Origin: Kryptolebias marmoratus | Taxonomy: Eukaryota; Chordata; Actinopteri; Cyprinodontiformes; Rivulidae | DNA length: 64,000 bases | Reading direction: 5' to 3' | NCBI RefSeq assembly: GCF_001649575.2 | Contig: NC_051431.1 | Span: 1,461,917-1,525,916 of the forward strand | In this document: positions 36,501 to 51,500 of the stretch, in pieces | Position numbering within the stretch: position 1 is the first letter of the stretch | Layout of the letters: every line of letters begins with the position of its first letter | The notes under the pieces: generated by a model | The model's input: only the letters and a program-made list of their open reading frames with translations | Told to the model about the DNA's origin: nothing | Database searches by the model: none | Program-made: the position numbers and the translations under genes

Positions 36501-39500
36501 GACTGGCCGCTGATTCACTGCGACACTGGAGGGAGATTTTAGTCCCCTCAAGTTTAATTTAAAGAGGCGACTCTGTTGAGACTCAAAGGTCGCCGTCAGT
36601 GCGTGCTGCGGTGAAACGCTTCCTTGTCGCCACGGATACGCTCGTCTCCCTGAAGGCTGTGATGCAGGATGACAGAAATTAAGCGATTTCAAGGCACAGA
36701 TGCATCGCTGCTGCCGCTACGTTCGGCTTTCTGTCACAACAGGGGGAAATGGATTTTTAAGGACATTATCAGTATTTGTGGCGCTGATCCGTACACAGAC
36801 TTGTGATGGACTCAAATATGGTATTTTTCAGGTCTGATTATTGGAAACAGGCTAATGCTTGGACAGTTAGGTGTTATTCACTCCCAGATTTGGAACAGTG
36901 TGTCTATAGGAATAATACTTTCTGTGAGAGAATAAACATCTTTTGTTTTATTCAGCCTTTTAGATGAAGGTTCATTTTAGGTCATTTAACAGATTCTAGT
37001 ATAAATGCCTGGTATTAATCTTAATTAATCAGATTTATACCACAGGCCAGCATACGTGTCAGCTAACACCACATATTTTAAACACTCAGAGTTGTGTGTG
37101 ATGTTTGTTTTTGCTGACAGATACTTTAAAAATCATACTTCATTGTTTTGCATTGGCTCTGTCTGAGCCCTAACTCCATAGTGCAGTAAATATTCCAACA
37201 GGTAATATTTATACAAACAACACATAAGACGTAGCTCCAGTCTGAGGCATGAATCATGACCAAAAGAGTGAGGTCCTGGACAGAAGCGGCTAAAATGAGC
37301 TCAGCCTTACAGATTAGGTGAGCAGCCGCTGCTCCTCCTCGTCGAAAGGAGTCAGCTAATGAGGTTCGAGCACCGGATTACGATTTCCAGGCAGGTCCCA
37401 ATCTGAGGAGATCCTAGGACAGACCTAGACCTAGGAGGAGGTCTGGGTTTCCCTGCAGGACCTGCTGTCTCTGTGATCGACTAGAAACAAGCAGCAGAAA
37501 ATAAATGGAAGGAAGAACCGAACGTTCAGACAAACTAAAGATCATTTCTTTAGGTTGGGTAAAAGCTTTGGATTGTGTAGATATTTTGTAGTCGTGTTTG
37601 GAGCTTTGTGCGTTTTGCCTTTCTGTTTGTCCTAAACATCGGCCATTTTCTGCCCCACCAACAGACACCACACCAACCCAGTGGGCACAGAATGGCGCTG
37701 GAAAATGGACCCTGCAGAGAAAATCCTGCAGGATTCCTTGGAGAAGCATCAGAACATGATTCGACAGTTTAGAGGTTGGTGGTTTTATGCACGCAGTTCA
37801 TCTTGGTAGTGGTTTGTTGCTAAGGAGCCGTCACAAAAGCTTGTTTCTTTTGTGTAGAAAAGACACGAACACAGTATGCCACCACTTTCTGTCACACACA
37901 CTTTGCCTTCTCGCAGCTCAGGACCTCCTGTAACCTTGAATTTAATGAAGCGGAGTGGAGATTAAAATGCTGCTGTTTCGTCACACCCCTGCTGGTGTAG
38001 CTCATAAATCACACTTCCAGTTTATATTCCTCCTCTTGACTTGCGCCGAGTTCTCAAAATATATAAACATATTCTGCATTTTCACTCAGAAAGAAGAAGC
38101 TAAACTGTAACTTTTTAAAAATTTGGCTCCGTTTTGGCTCCTGCTGGCAGCGAGGACCTTCTTCCCTGGCAGCTGCCGGTGTTTGTCAGTCAGAAACATC
38201 CTCCCAGCACACCCTGACTGCGAGACGTTCAGAGACTGGGTGCCAGAACCTGGCAGTTCATTTCTTACCCGTTTATCAACCCAAATATGACCTACTTGCA
38301 GAGTTAATTGTATTCCACGTGGATTTAAACGTATCAGAAAGCTGTCCCGGAGCAAAATGTCACAGCTCAGTTAAAAAGTTTATTTTCTGAAAACCTGAGG
38401 CGTTATGTCTTCAAGTTAAAACAGTTTTTCTAATTAAAGGATGTGAAAATGTAAAGAGTCAAGTTTTTAAAGGTTCAGATGGTTGTGGTGAGATAAAAAG
38501 GCTGGTTTAACTGGATTTTGTGGACTAATCTTTAAATTTCAGCTCAGTTTACCAGATTAAATTAAAATTTGTTGTTTTATTGTTTGCATGTTACAGTTTC
38601 ACAGAAAATTAGTTTTGTGAAACAATTGATTTTAGGCTTCTTACTCTGAAAAAACGTAATATTTTCAGTTTTTATTATCGCCTCGCCTTGAACACTGGGC
38701 GACCGTGTGTTTGATTGTCTCTCTGTTAGCAAAATATCTCGTGAACCACTGGACAGATGTTAATAATCATCGGATGAACATCTCCAACTGATTAACTCTT
38801 CGAGTCAATCTAATTCAAGATGGTAACACAAAAATGGCTATTTTTTAGTCAATATTACAGAGACTGAGCTAAAATATGGTGTGGTAGTAGCTGAGAGTCA
38901 TTCAGAACATTTACTGTGAGACTGAGAGCTCAGGACATTCCCTGATCTTTGGGATAAAGTTAGTTTCAAGGTTTGACCAAAATGGCTTTGATGTAAAATG
39001 ATTTGAGTTAAAAGTTTGGCTTGAAAAGTGTTAATTCTTTATTTTAAAGTATATTTTTCAGCTCAGATCATGTCTTTGAACACCTTTAGGCCCATTTAAC
39101 AGCTCTGAGTCTGATGGTCTGGAATGAAAGTTATCAGTTGTTGTTTGCAGCTGAGGAAGAATATTTCTTACCGCTCAGAGTTGATAAAGTTTGTCAGCTT
39201 TCTATAAAAAGACTTTGATTAAGTTCAGTTTATTGACTCAGCTGCTGACCTCTGTCCCTCCAGGTGTCCCCGGAGTAAAACCTGATCGGTTCGAGGAGGG
39301 GTTGGCTGTCAGACACTGCGCCCTGTCCTTGGTGGGAGAGCCAATCATGTATCCTGAAATCAACGCCTTCGTCCGCCTCCTCCACCGGCGCCGCATCTCC
39401 AGTTTCCTCGTCACCAACGCTCAGTTCCCAGAGGAAATCAGGTCCACGCACGTCCTGTTGCTGTTGTCTCATTCTGTTTTAGTTTTTATAAACCTGAGGT

Positions 39501-42500
39501 GCGCTGAGGTTTTAATTTACCTTTGAGTTGGAACCGTCAGGTTTTGTTTTGGTCGTTTGGTTTGTTTCTTTTTGTATTTAGTGTTTTGTTTCTGGTTTCT
39601 TTTGGGCCCATCTCCACCTGTCAACAACTGTAACCACTCACCTGTGCCCACTTCCCATAATCATCCTCAGTTTTAAAACCCGGCCACTTCCTCCACTACG
39701 CTGCTGGTTCATTGTTCTCGGTTTGCTCCACGTCCTCCGTCCCTTGTCTCTTGCCTTGCTGTTTTGGTTTTTGTTTTGTTATTTTAAAATAAATGTTCAG
39801 TTTTGCAAATGAGTCTGCACTCAGGGTTCGCCTCCTTCTCCGCGCCTCATGACAGGAACGGGTAAACTGTAAACTAAAACTGAATGCATTGATTTTATTT
39901 ACAGTGGAACATGGTAAACATCAGATGCTAAAGCTAATGGGTGCGTTTGAATTTTACACATCTTAAAAAGGCTGTTCCCCCACCTGTGAAGCATTAACAG
40001 TCTGAGGAAGTTTCGGCGGGGAACATTGTCCCGTTCTGGTCTGATGTAGGTTTTCAGCTCTTCAGCAGTCACGCCACCTTCTCCTCTTACTTACGTCTTT
40101 ATCTCTGGTTTCCAGGAGCCTGGCGCCGGTCACTCAGCTGTACGTCAGCGTGGACGCCAGCACTAAAGACAGTCTGAAGAAGATCGACCGACCACTTTTC
40201 AAGGACTTCTGGCCTCGGTTCCTCGACAGCCTCCGAGCTCTGGGGGAGAAGGTAAACTCCGGATGATTTAGTGTTGGATTGAGCCGTGTGTCGCTTTAAC
40301 CTGTTTTCTGCTCGTTACTCAAGAGCGGAGTGTACTTTAGAGTTTTATTATTGCAAAGCACACTGGGATACAGACACAATAAGTTGAATCAAAAGCAACA
40401 ACAAACAACACAAAACTCACAAATTTGAGGCAACTCATTTATGAATCGAACTGTTTTTTGTTTGTTAACGAGTCCCAATAATCACCCCCCTCTCACAAAT
40501 CTTAGTTTCGTTTCAAAGTTTCAAAAGCAATAAAATGCAGAATAAAGTGCTTAAAAATCCTTATAGCAGTAATAATTAGGTAGGTAGGTAGGTAGGTACA
40601 TTTATTTATATAGCACTTTTCAGCACGAGGCGACTCAAAGTGTGTCAATTAGTTGCCGTCTGATTTTATGGTTTGTTTAGGTAAACAAGGTTGATTTTAA
40701 TTTCAGCACCGCTGATAATGGTGCCGTTTTATTTATTTTTTATATAGTATCTTGTAAAAATGTCTCATGTTCCTAATTAATATTTAGAAGATATCCAGAC
40801 TGAGATGGTTTGGACAGAAGGATGTTAGAGACAAAGAGGAGACATATGGATGCAGTTAGAGAGGACATGGAGGACAGTCTGTGGAGACACCTGAAAAGGG
40901 AACAGCTGAGAGAAAAAGATGATTTTCTGAATGTTTTTTGTGTTGTTTGTACTCAGGCTCTGCATTTATTGAATTTTTATGTCCTCTAAAGGATTCAGAG
41001 TTGTTGTGTTGCAGGTTTATTCATTTTTTTGAGCCGGTCACTCAGTTTCTCCTCTAAATATTCGTGTTATTCTGCTGCTCAACTTTCTTCTTAAATACAC
41101 GGATCAATACGAAGTTAAAAACAGTTGGCTCCTTTGTGCTCAGCTCTGTTCCGCTCAGATTTCTCCTTCCTATTCAGATGTTTCTTTGAATTATTTATTG
41201 AGTGTAATTCAGAGCTGCTGATGCTGCTTAAGTTTTGACAAAGTCCTCTCCAACATTCTCTGTTCTGACGTCAAGAAGCTGCCAAAAATGACAGAAAGCA
41301 CATTGAGGAAAGAAGCTTTTAGCCGTTTCTTTGTAACCTTTACCGCTCCATCAGTTCCTTAAGACGGAAGCCTTGCACCCCTGCAGCAGCAGAAACAAAA
41401 ACATCGATCAAACGGCGTTTTTAGGTTTCTTCATCATCAGAAAGAATCGAGTCAATGAATGAAGGACACGTCCAGATGAGGTTTGCAGACAAACCAGAGA
41501 AAGCTTCAAACCAGCCAAGCAGCTGAGCGTCTAAGAACCAGAACCAGGACAAACCCAACTAACAGTTCAAAGAAATAACAGGTAATGAAAACGACACGGA
41601 GTGAGGGCGGGGCCAACAAGCCACCAACCTATAGCCTTCCTCACCAGTGGGCGGAGCTTGTTCATTTCAAAGCCCTTCCAGCCAATCAGCTCTGGAAAAA
41701 GAGGACGGGTTAATTGAGGAAACACTAACGCAGCTGTGCAATGAGCTGGCCTCTACGTGTTTAATGTTTTAGTGAGAAATGAACAAATTCATTACGCAGC
41801 TTGAGATGTGGGCAGGGTTCGAGGCTAATCACAAGGGATCATTGCACTTTAATTACACCCAGATCACCATTCCTGCTTTACCAGAACAGGAAAATATCCA
41901 CAGGAGGGAACTGCAGGGACTCTGCAGAATAAAAGGAATAACATTTGTTTTAATAAATCAAGAGCCTCGGCGTTAAAAAGCTCGATTTATTTTCACCAGC
42001 AGGCTCCAAAATAACTGCACACATCCACAAAGAGCTGTTCAATTAATAATGTGATTATTGTATGCAAACACAGTATATAATGTTACAGAAATGTTTGAAT
42101 AGGCTATAAGCAGCATAAATACAAACTTAACAGGCGATAAATATAATTTTAACCACTTCAGTATATTAATGGTTCTGATTATCTATTTTTTCAGTGTTTC
42201 TGTTTTATAAAACACACATTTATGAGCACGTTTCACACCTTTGTGCATGAAACCTCTTTAACCTTCTGAGGGGATCACAGAACAGAACAAGTTATTGGTT
42301 CCAGACAAGTGAAAGGATGGAACGGGTTCTTCAAGCTCTAATGGCAGGAAAGTTTTTACAACGATAAAATATTTGATTTTGTATTTATAAGACTTTCTCT
42401 TTGGGAATCACACATAAAACAAAAGAATAACTTCCATCTAGTAAGTCAGACCCCCACATATTTGTATTTTCAGATGCTGTTCTTATATTTAGCTAACTTT

Positions 42501-45500
42501 TCGTTGCTTTTAACTACATTTTTCCTCTTTATCTTTGAGTTAGCTTTAGTCACCATTGTTGCTTCCTTTAGCTTTTTGCTACTTTAGGTTAGTGTTTTAT
42601 TTGTGTGGCTTTTAGCTGGTGTTCTGCTTCTTTCAGTTGTAGCTTTTTCAGTAAATTCAGTCTTTTCTGCAGTTGTGTTTTGCGTTCCTCGGCAGGACTG
42701 TCTCAGACTGCGGCGCAGTGATTGCACTTTAAGATGCATGTGCTCCAGCAGGGTTTGTCTTTGTGCAGCTTCCAGAAATAATCATTTTTATCTCAGCTCT
42801 TATCGGATGGTGCCCTCCATCTCTGTCTTCCCTGAACACTTGTCCCTCTGCTCCGTGTTTGACAGCTCTCCTCCTCTTCCTCCTCTTCTCCACCTGGTCT
42901 TCCTGCCACAGCTTTGGGAATTGTCAGAGTCGTAGCTCAGTGCCAGATTTGGAATAGATGCAGCTTGAAATACCTCACCTCCCTGCTGCCGCTGGCCAAT
43001 TATCCCCCTTCCTACTGAGCTGAAAGGCCCTAATGTCACAGATAACCTCCCAGAGCAAGTTGGAAATGGGGAGGAAATGCAGTAAAGGGTTCAATCTTCT
43101 CTGCTGTTGTCATTTATGGGAGCTGGTGGGAAAGACGTGAGCAACATTAGTGTTGGTTTAACACTTCACCGCTTCTGATATTTAATATTGGTCTTTTCTT
43201 GTTTGTCTTCTTCTCTGCTTTGTTGTCAATAATCTGCTTTAAGCTGCTTTAAAACAAAAAAATATTTAAAGTGGGCAACTGGATTGTAAAAAATAGGCTT
43301 TTTTTTACATATTTCTTAGTCTGGAGAAAAGGATCTTATCTTATCCTTGATCTCCATCCAGATCTGTGCAGAAATTCATCTGAATTTATAATAATGCTTT
43401 TATACCGTGCAGTTTATTCTTTAAATGATGGTTGCACTTCAGAAAAATGAAGTCCGCAGCTTCTTTCTGTGTTTTCAGTGTAAGCACCAAGAGTTTGTTT
43501 GTTTTGTCTCTTAAGCTTGATGAAAACAGGAACGGTCGCCTAAAAAATGCTTTTGAAAAACATTCCCACTCAGTGTCTGGATGAGGTTTATCTTTGTGGT
43601 ATTTAAAATTAAATCTAAAGTTTAAATAATTAGTAAATTGTAATAAAGTGTTCTCGGATGTTTTGAGCTTGAAATCGTCTGTTTCTGTCTCCGCTCAGAG
43701 ACAGAGGACGGTGTACAGACTGACGCTGGTGAAGGCCTGGAATGTGGAGGAGATGCAGGCCTACTCGGAGCTGATAGCTTTAGGACAGCCCGACTTCATC
43801 GAAGTCAAGGTAGGATTCCCCAACGGCTGGAAAACCTCCTTTTGTTTTCTGCTTCTCATTCACCTGCAGCAGAGCAGTCGTTTCAGGAGGACCGGGTAGA
43901 CGAGTCACCTCAGGGTCGAGCTCATTCAGCTTAAACATGATCCAGTTTGTAAAAGTCAGGCTGCGTTGGCTGGCAGGTGAGAGGACACCTGGCGCAGTAA
44001 GAGGCGAGCTGCGTCTGCTGCACAGCTGTTTCAGCCGTTACTCTCTCGCTTCAGTCTGAAAAACTAGATTCAGACAGGGGTGGAAATTAGCACCCGCCAC
44101 CGGCCAAATGCGGGTAAATATTTGAAGTGTGTTAGTGAATTTGATCAACCCACTGTGGCGGGTTGGCAATTTGAACAGAAAAGGTNNNNNNNNNNNNNNN
44201 NNNNNNNNNNNNNNNNNNNNNNNNNNNNNNNNNNNNNNNNNNNNNNNNNNNNNNNNNNNNNNNNNNNNNNNNNNNNNNNNNNNNNNNNNNNNNNNNNNNN
44301 NNNNNNNNNNNNNNNNNNNNNNNNNNNNNNNNNNNNNNNNNNNNNNNNNNNNNNNNNNNNNNNNNNNNNNNNNNNNNNNNNNNNNNNNNNNNNNNNNNNN
44401 NNNNNNNNNNNNNNNNNNNNNNNNNNNNNNNNNNNNNNNNNNNNNNNNNNNNNNNNNNNNNNNNNNNNNNNNNNNNNNNNNNNNNNNNNNNNNNNNNNNN
44501 NNNNNNNNNNNNNNNNNNNNNNNNNNNNNNNNNNNNNNNNNNNNNNNNNNNNNNNNNNNNNNNNNNNNNNNNNNNNNNNNNNNNNNNNNNNNNNNNNNNN
44601 NNNNNNNNNNNNNNNNNNNNNNNNNNNNNNNNNNNNNNNNNNNNNNNNNNNNNNNNNNNNNNNNNNNNNNNNNNNNNNNNNNNNNNNNNNNNNNNNNNNN
44701 NNNNNNNNNNNNNNNNNNNNNNNNNNNNNNNNNNNNNNNNNNNNNNNNNNNNNNNNNNNNNNNNNNNNNNNNNNNNNNNNNNNNNNNNNNNNNNNNNNNN
44801 NNNNNNNNNNNNNNNNNNNNNNNNNNNNNNNNNNNNNNNNNNNNNNNNNNNNNNNNNNNNNNNNNNNNNNNNNNNNNNNNNNNNNNNNNTAATGGTTTAA
44901 AATAAAATAAGAAAAGTCTAGTTATTTCCATGCAGTGTCCAGAAAGAGGTGTTGTTCAGCTTGTAGGGCACCACAACTGCTTCCACCCACCTCCATCATC
45001 ATCATATGAAATAACTTTTTGTCACAACAAAAAATAGTGGCTGGTAAAATATTTGAGTGGCTGGTAAAAAAAAATTTGTCAATTTGGACAAAATTTTTAA
45101 TTTCCACCCCTGGATTCAGATACTTGAGACGTACGACACCATTACCCTGTATCTGTTCGATGCTGTGTGCATATACTCGTACTCCCGTACTTCCTGGCAG
45201 CATGATGTTCACCTGTCAGGTGTTAGAGGAGGAGTTAGCTAACAGCAGCAGGAAACGGCAGCCATGGCGTTGGTCTCACACGTCCCTCAGCTGGCGGCTA
45301 ACGAGGACATTTTGGCACAGAGGAATGCAGCAGATTTGACAGTCAGATGGACGTTTTAATTCAACGTTAGCCTAATTCCATCTCAAAGATATTCACGGGC
45401 AGCTCAACCAGCCAATCAAAAGACTCCAACAGGATGTGCAGACCCACTGGAGTAGCATCCTGGGAATATACGGATCTGAGCTCGAGCTTCCAAACATCGT

Positions 45501-48500
45501 CAGTGGCTGGTTCTGGAAAAGACCGTTACTGCCCCGGCTCTGTTTGAGGAGTTAACACCAAAAGTAAGCTCATCTGGAATGTATATCGGTGCGTTCCTAT
45601 AAAATTCATCTTGCCAAGTCCTACATCTGTCTGAGAATGTCTCTAAAATGAAAAGACTTCTTTAAATCCGTTGCCTCAGATGTAAAACTTCTGTTTCCTT
45701 TTAATGTTCCGAACCACCAAGCTATAATTGGACCGTTCCAGCTGTGTGAATGTGGGGCGCGTATGATCCGACGTGATGAAAGAATAATTGAAACATCTGA
45801 GGTTTCCAGAGACCTCGTTCAGTCCTCCGCGGAGCTGTAATCCACTCCAGGGTTGGGTTCTGCACCACACTGACCTTACCGTGATCGCTTGGCGAACGTG
45901 GTATTAATAGTGTGGGAAGTGGCACCTGGTGGCAGTTTGAGCTGCGGTTGGCATGGTAACCGATGTGCCTGAGCCCGGGTTTATTATTCAGTGCATCGTA
46001 TAAAGGTATGATCCCATTAGAGGAAGAAGGAGAGGAAAAGACGTGTCAAATTTTCTGTATTTAAGGGACTGAACTTCCTTCACCAGAGTTTAAGAATAAA
46101 TGATCCAGTTTCTTTCCAAGAAATAATCTGAAATCAGAAAATAGTTGAGGAACTTTTGTTTTAATGCGAGCTGTTGTCTGAAGTTTCTTCGTTTAAAGTC
46201 TCTGCGGCAGAAATAAGAGAGAGCCCTGATCTTTGACATCAACCAGAGATTCAACTAATTGACAAAAACGGGTCAATTTTGTGACCTGATGCTTTCACCC
46301 ATGAATACATTCATAACGACACCTTCCACACACCCCTGTGTCCCGTTTCAGGTGTCCATGATCTCAGACGTCCTGATAAAAAGAGAAAAGCTCAGGTGAA
46401 AGACTTCCCACAGTTACTATTCATGAACTAGCTTTGCCCACGCAGAGCTCAACACAATAATACCTCCCCGCCTTCTCTCATTTATAATCCAAAGCACATC
46501 CAGCTACCTGACAATAAAGTTCCAACTCCACACTTTCCTCAGGGATCCATTAGCTCTCAGCTCGTGTAGCCATTACTTTCTTTTACCTTCATTTATTCAG
46601 ACAGAATCTCAGTGAACTGATGGAGGATTTTAGCAGATGTTTGTTCAGTCCGATCCGTCCGCAGCCAGAAGACTAACGTTCAACATTAAAGGACAACTTG
46701 CTGCTTTGGTTCTTGTCAACATGCATCTTGGTGACTTCCTGTCTACAATGAAAAAGTCTAAAGTGAAATCAAAAACCCCTTTTCAGGGTCAATGAGCAGA
46801 AAGGATGTTTTATACACTTTTATTGTAAATAAAAAGGAGCATTTTCCCTTTTTTAAAGTAGTTTTTGGTCTCTGAGAGCTTATTTGCCTCCCAGCGTGGT
46901 GCCATAATAAAACAAACAAGATCAAACTCTTGTAATTATTCCCCTGATGCCGTTTTTGTGTACACTCACAGAGAAACTGGCTGGGTGATGCAGATTATTG
47001 GAACATTAATTTCAGGCTTGTTGAGAACTGAGGTGTATTTAAAAGATGATCGTCACAGAAAAAGAAGACTTTGTTCCTAAAAAGAACATTTGATGTCTCC
47101 AGCCTGATTGTGTTTTTTTATTTTTATTTTAGTGAGGAAGTATCTTTTTGCTGTCTATGATTTTTATTTCATAATTAAACAAACACAAGCAAAATGTTTC
47201 CGGCTGAAGGTAGATTTAAGAAACATCCGACAATCGATGATTTGGTTTACGTGTTTGGACCAAAGACCAACCTTCCCTGTCAGCTGGTTCCAGCACAAGT
47301 TTTAAGTCCCGCCCACTCCATTGCCCCTTTTCCACCGGCCCTAAAGGTCCCGGCTCCACTCTACTCGGCTTGCTATGGGCGCGTTTCCACCGGCATTTTT
47401 TTGAGGCCGGTCCCTGCTTTTTTGGTCCCTGCTTCGGAGTAGGGCCAGCCGGGCCGGCCCTGCTTCGTGGGCGGTGCAAGCTTAGCTCCTGTTCACTCAT
47501 TGGTCGTGGGTGTGACCAGATCCGAGCATAAAGAGCGAAGGTAGGAATATAAACAACAGCGTTAGCTTACCCTGCAACGTTTCTGCCGTCTGTCCCCCAC
47601 CTGAAGGCCTGTAAAGCCTGAAATCTCCGGCGGATAACATCTGTCCTACTCCGCGCAACAATCGCGGCATCCAGAGCGTTTCTTCCACTGCGCCTCTCTT
47701 CCTGAAGTCTCAGGAGAATCCCCATAAGTTTAAAAAACAGCAACAACACAGGGCCAACGTTGTCCATAGCACTTCCGCTGTTTACACAAATGACGCCAAG
47801 TTTCGGTAGCCCCGCCCCCCGCAACACGAGGAGGCGTTCCTCTGCTACCGCCCAAACTGGTCGGTGGAAATGTGACGCTTTTTTTTTTTTTTAGAGCCGG
47901 GCCGAGTAGAGCAGGGCTTCTGTAGTAGAGCCAGTGGAAAAGGAGCACATGTAAACAAACGTGACGAAGCTGGTGGTAAAATTTGAAAAACACACCTCAG
48001 ATGGAGCAGCAACCAGCTGGGTGTCTGCTGTTTTTGGGGCTTTTAGTGTACAGTCTGCAGAAACAGGTGCCTAAAGATCTCCTGTAATTGGCTGAAGGGT
48101 CTGTGACCTCTGAACTCCGTCTGTTGCAGTTCGATTATCTTTGTTCTTCGCTTTAAAGTAACTGAAAACACACAGAACTTGTCTCCAACAGCATAAAGTT
48201 GCAACTTTAAATCATTTCCCACGTTGAGTTTTTCCTGTGTTAGTTATTTAGCTCCAGTATCACCTTTATGACCACACCTGTGTTGGTTTTCGCACGCCGC
48301 CGAAGGTGAAAGGGCAATAATGTTTTTGTCCCCGTCTGTTCGTTGAACCACCGGTCGGATTTTATTGAAACTAACGCAGTAATCGTTGCATGGACTTCTA
48401 CAACTGATATTCTGTTATTATGACCTTTTATTCTGGTTTCTGTTTGTCGTAAATGTCACAGCAGTGTTTGTGCTTTCTGTGCAAAATTAAAAAGGTTCCC

Positions 48501-51500
48501 ATCTTTTTTTTTTTTTCTGTCTGACCTCGACTCCGGTTTTATTGCCACTTAACAGCTGAGTTTATACCCGACTGTTAATGAGGACAAAAAGACAAAACGA
48601 GTTGTCCGCTGAGACTGTCCGTTTGTATTGAGGGTTTTTTTTGTGCGGTATCGATCCTCCACAACGTGACATTTCGTTATATTGGAGTGAGCGCAGCGCT
48701 AACAAGACAGCTGGGAGCGCTGAACTTTCTGAGTAATCCACTCCTCCGGGTGACCCCACACAGGAGCCGAGTGTCGGAAAAATAAAACTGCCCCCGTTTT
48801 TATTCTTTCGCTCCCATAATCGAACAGAGACGGAAGCAAACACTGTTTTTACTGGTTGTGTTATAGACTGGTGTCCTGACGATATGGCTGTGTGTTTATT
48901 TCAGTAACCAGTTAAAATGAAAGGAGGATTCTTTGTGCACTCTAAGAAATTAAATTTAAGGAGATGTGTCAAAAGGTTCAACTGAGCTATCAGCGAAATG
49001 TGAGTTATCTCAGAAAGTAATCATTGGGTGTAAAACTGAGTAACATTTGGAGTCTTTCCAATTCAAGATGGCTGCCTCAGTCAACGGCGGGTGATATGCA
49101 TTCTTTGTGTGCTAGGACTTTGATTATTTGAAGCTTTGTCCTCACCAAATAATTCATGGATGCCAATGGATTAAAGAAAAAAAAGACTTTCTGGATTAAT
49201 GGACATGTTAAAGTAAGGAGAGCACCTGTGGACAGACTTTATTTAGTAAAATCAATTTTACTTTTTAAACTAATTAGTTAAGTTGGATTTAATGAACTGT
49301 ATTTAGTTGTTTTATTGGCTCATAATGTTGCTTTAATGCAACACCTGCTTATTTTCACTATTAAAAATTTGACTAAAAGCTTAAACTTCAAGATTAATAA
49401 GAATAATTGCATATATTTTGTGTAAACTATGAGTGTTGGGACGCTAATGCCTCTGCTTTGCTCGCCAAAGTTTTTATTAAATTGTGCAATCTGTTAGCGC
49501 TCAGAGAGTGTGTTGGGACGACTCTCAGCTACTACCACGCAGATTTTTAGTTCATTATCTGTAAAACTGAGCTGCAGCTGTTAGTTAGCTGTGGCAGCCA
49601 TCTTGAACTGAGTCGACTCTGATCGTTAATTCGCTGTAGATATGATTACTTTCTGAGAGTTTCATGAAAATCTGTCCACCTGTTCATCAAATCTTTTGCT
49701 AACAGACACAAACACAGGCGATTACATGATCGCCCGCCTGTTAGGGCAGCAGGGGATTAAATTAGGGAGACTGAATTGGGGTGGGAATCTTTAGGCGTCT
49801 CATGATTCGGTTCAGAAACGATGTCAGGTTTGAGGAAAACCAGCAGGAGGCAGCTGGTCGGATGATGTTTATCCAAATCTGTTTACAAATGGAAACGATG
49901 GGAGTATTTTACATATACACTGATGTTTTAAAACTTCTAATTATCAGGCGTCTGACCGACAATCTGACTAATTTAACATTAAAAACACCATAGAGAAGTT
50001 TCTGCAGTGAGCATCGTGTTTATCTCTGTAATTTTCTCCATAAATCAAACTTTTCAGTCATTATTAAAGGCAGTCGTGTTATGATAAGTTCTGTTTCTGC
50101 TACAGCAGCTACGGTAGCTCTGCTGGGACATTACGCTGCTGACTTGAAGTGATAGCACAGATTAACACAATCAATTGTTGGTGTTTGAGAACGGATCCAG
50201 GATCGTCGTGTCTGCGGTGCTTTTAAAACTCACTGATCCTAATCTGAGCCCCGCACACTCAGGAACATGTTCAGTTACTTTCATTTGTTTTTCACATCAT
50301 TGTTTCTTCTCCTGAATCTAAACACATGTTTGTGTACATCTTTAAGTTGTTTTTTGTTTAAATTTGACCTTCAGAACAGTGTCGAAGAACGTTAAAGTCC
50401 TTATCGCATCCCTCCAGTTCCTTATAATTCCAGTCTGTGTGGAGCAGGTCAGGATAGGGGTTGACTTTAATCTCTCCCGTGTCTCTGTTCACTTAATTAT
50501 CTTCTCCTTTTCCCCTCTTATCTCTCTGCCCCTTTACTTCTCCTCTTCCTGCCTGTAAGCACCATATTGTCTGTTAGCGAGCAGATAAAAGCTCTCTGGC
50601 TGCGGAGCCGGGAGCGAGATATCGACCTCGGCATCATGAGCCCAGTAATTGGTGCATCCCGCACCGGCCTGGTGACAGCGTGACGGAGTTCCTCCATCAC
50701 ATAAATTAGCCGTCACTGCTGACTGATTGGAGGATCGGCGCTTTAGCACCAGTCTTCTCAGAATTGTTCCTGTACTTAAGATAAGGTCGACTTTTACTTT
50801 ATTTCTTTCAGGATTTATACTCTGTGTAGCGTATCCTCAGAGGACCAGATGATCTGTAGTTAATGAAAACACAGCAAACAGCAGAGGTACAGGTATGGAA
50901 ACAGACTTTAAGGATTTCAAACTGTTTAATTATACAGATATGGATCCAGAACAGCAATGTTGCCGAAAGCAGCTTTAGATCAGTGGTTCTCTAACTTTTT
51001 GTCCGTTTGGAGGAAGAAAAATTGTAGAAAAAAGTACAAAATCTAATTTTACACACATCTTTTTAAAAGGCTTCTTAGGTATTGAGTCAAAAAATGTGAT
51101 TTTGTTGCTTTTTTCCCCATTAAAAACAAAGAATGAATTACAACTGAACTTTGCTAGAAGAATAAAAACTGACAGCTCCAGCTGCCTCTGATTATTCAAA
51201 AACTGAAAGAATTAAACAAAAAAAAAATCAGTCACCTTTTTGTTCTTTCGGCTGCTCCCTTCTTCAGGGGTCGCCACAGCGAGCGAACTCACAGGAAAGG
51301 TTTGGTCTTTGCTTTAAACTCTGTCCTTCCTGACGCACCCTGGGCTCGAACATGCAACCTCAGGATTAAAAACACCACGGCAGCCCTGAGAAATATAAAA
51401 ATATAATGCTGCTAAAGACTTTATTTAGTCCATTTCTCCCACATGTATCTATAAAGAATATAAAGTGCAGGTATTTGGTGGAAATATTGAACCTCATATC

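Larger units (their letters stand above)
40252..43698 (+). other. tyw1 intron 13, 3.4 kb
   Basis: Contains a (TAGG)n run with a fish repeat tail at 40577-40640, a LINE fragment at 40789-40925, and two stretches of less AT-biased, motif-dense DNA at 41750-42110 and 42890-43090. No exon was recognised. Confidence 0.5.

Noticed and set aside
42603..42957. Serine/leucine-rich frames in tyw1 intron 13
   Set aside because: No splice-compatible context and no family likeness; low-complexity pyrimidine-rich DNA explains them.
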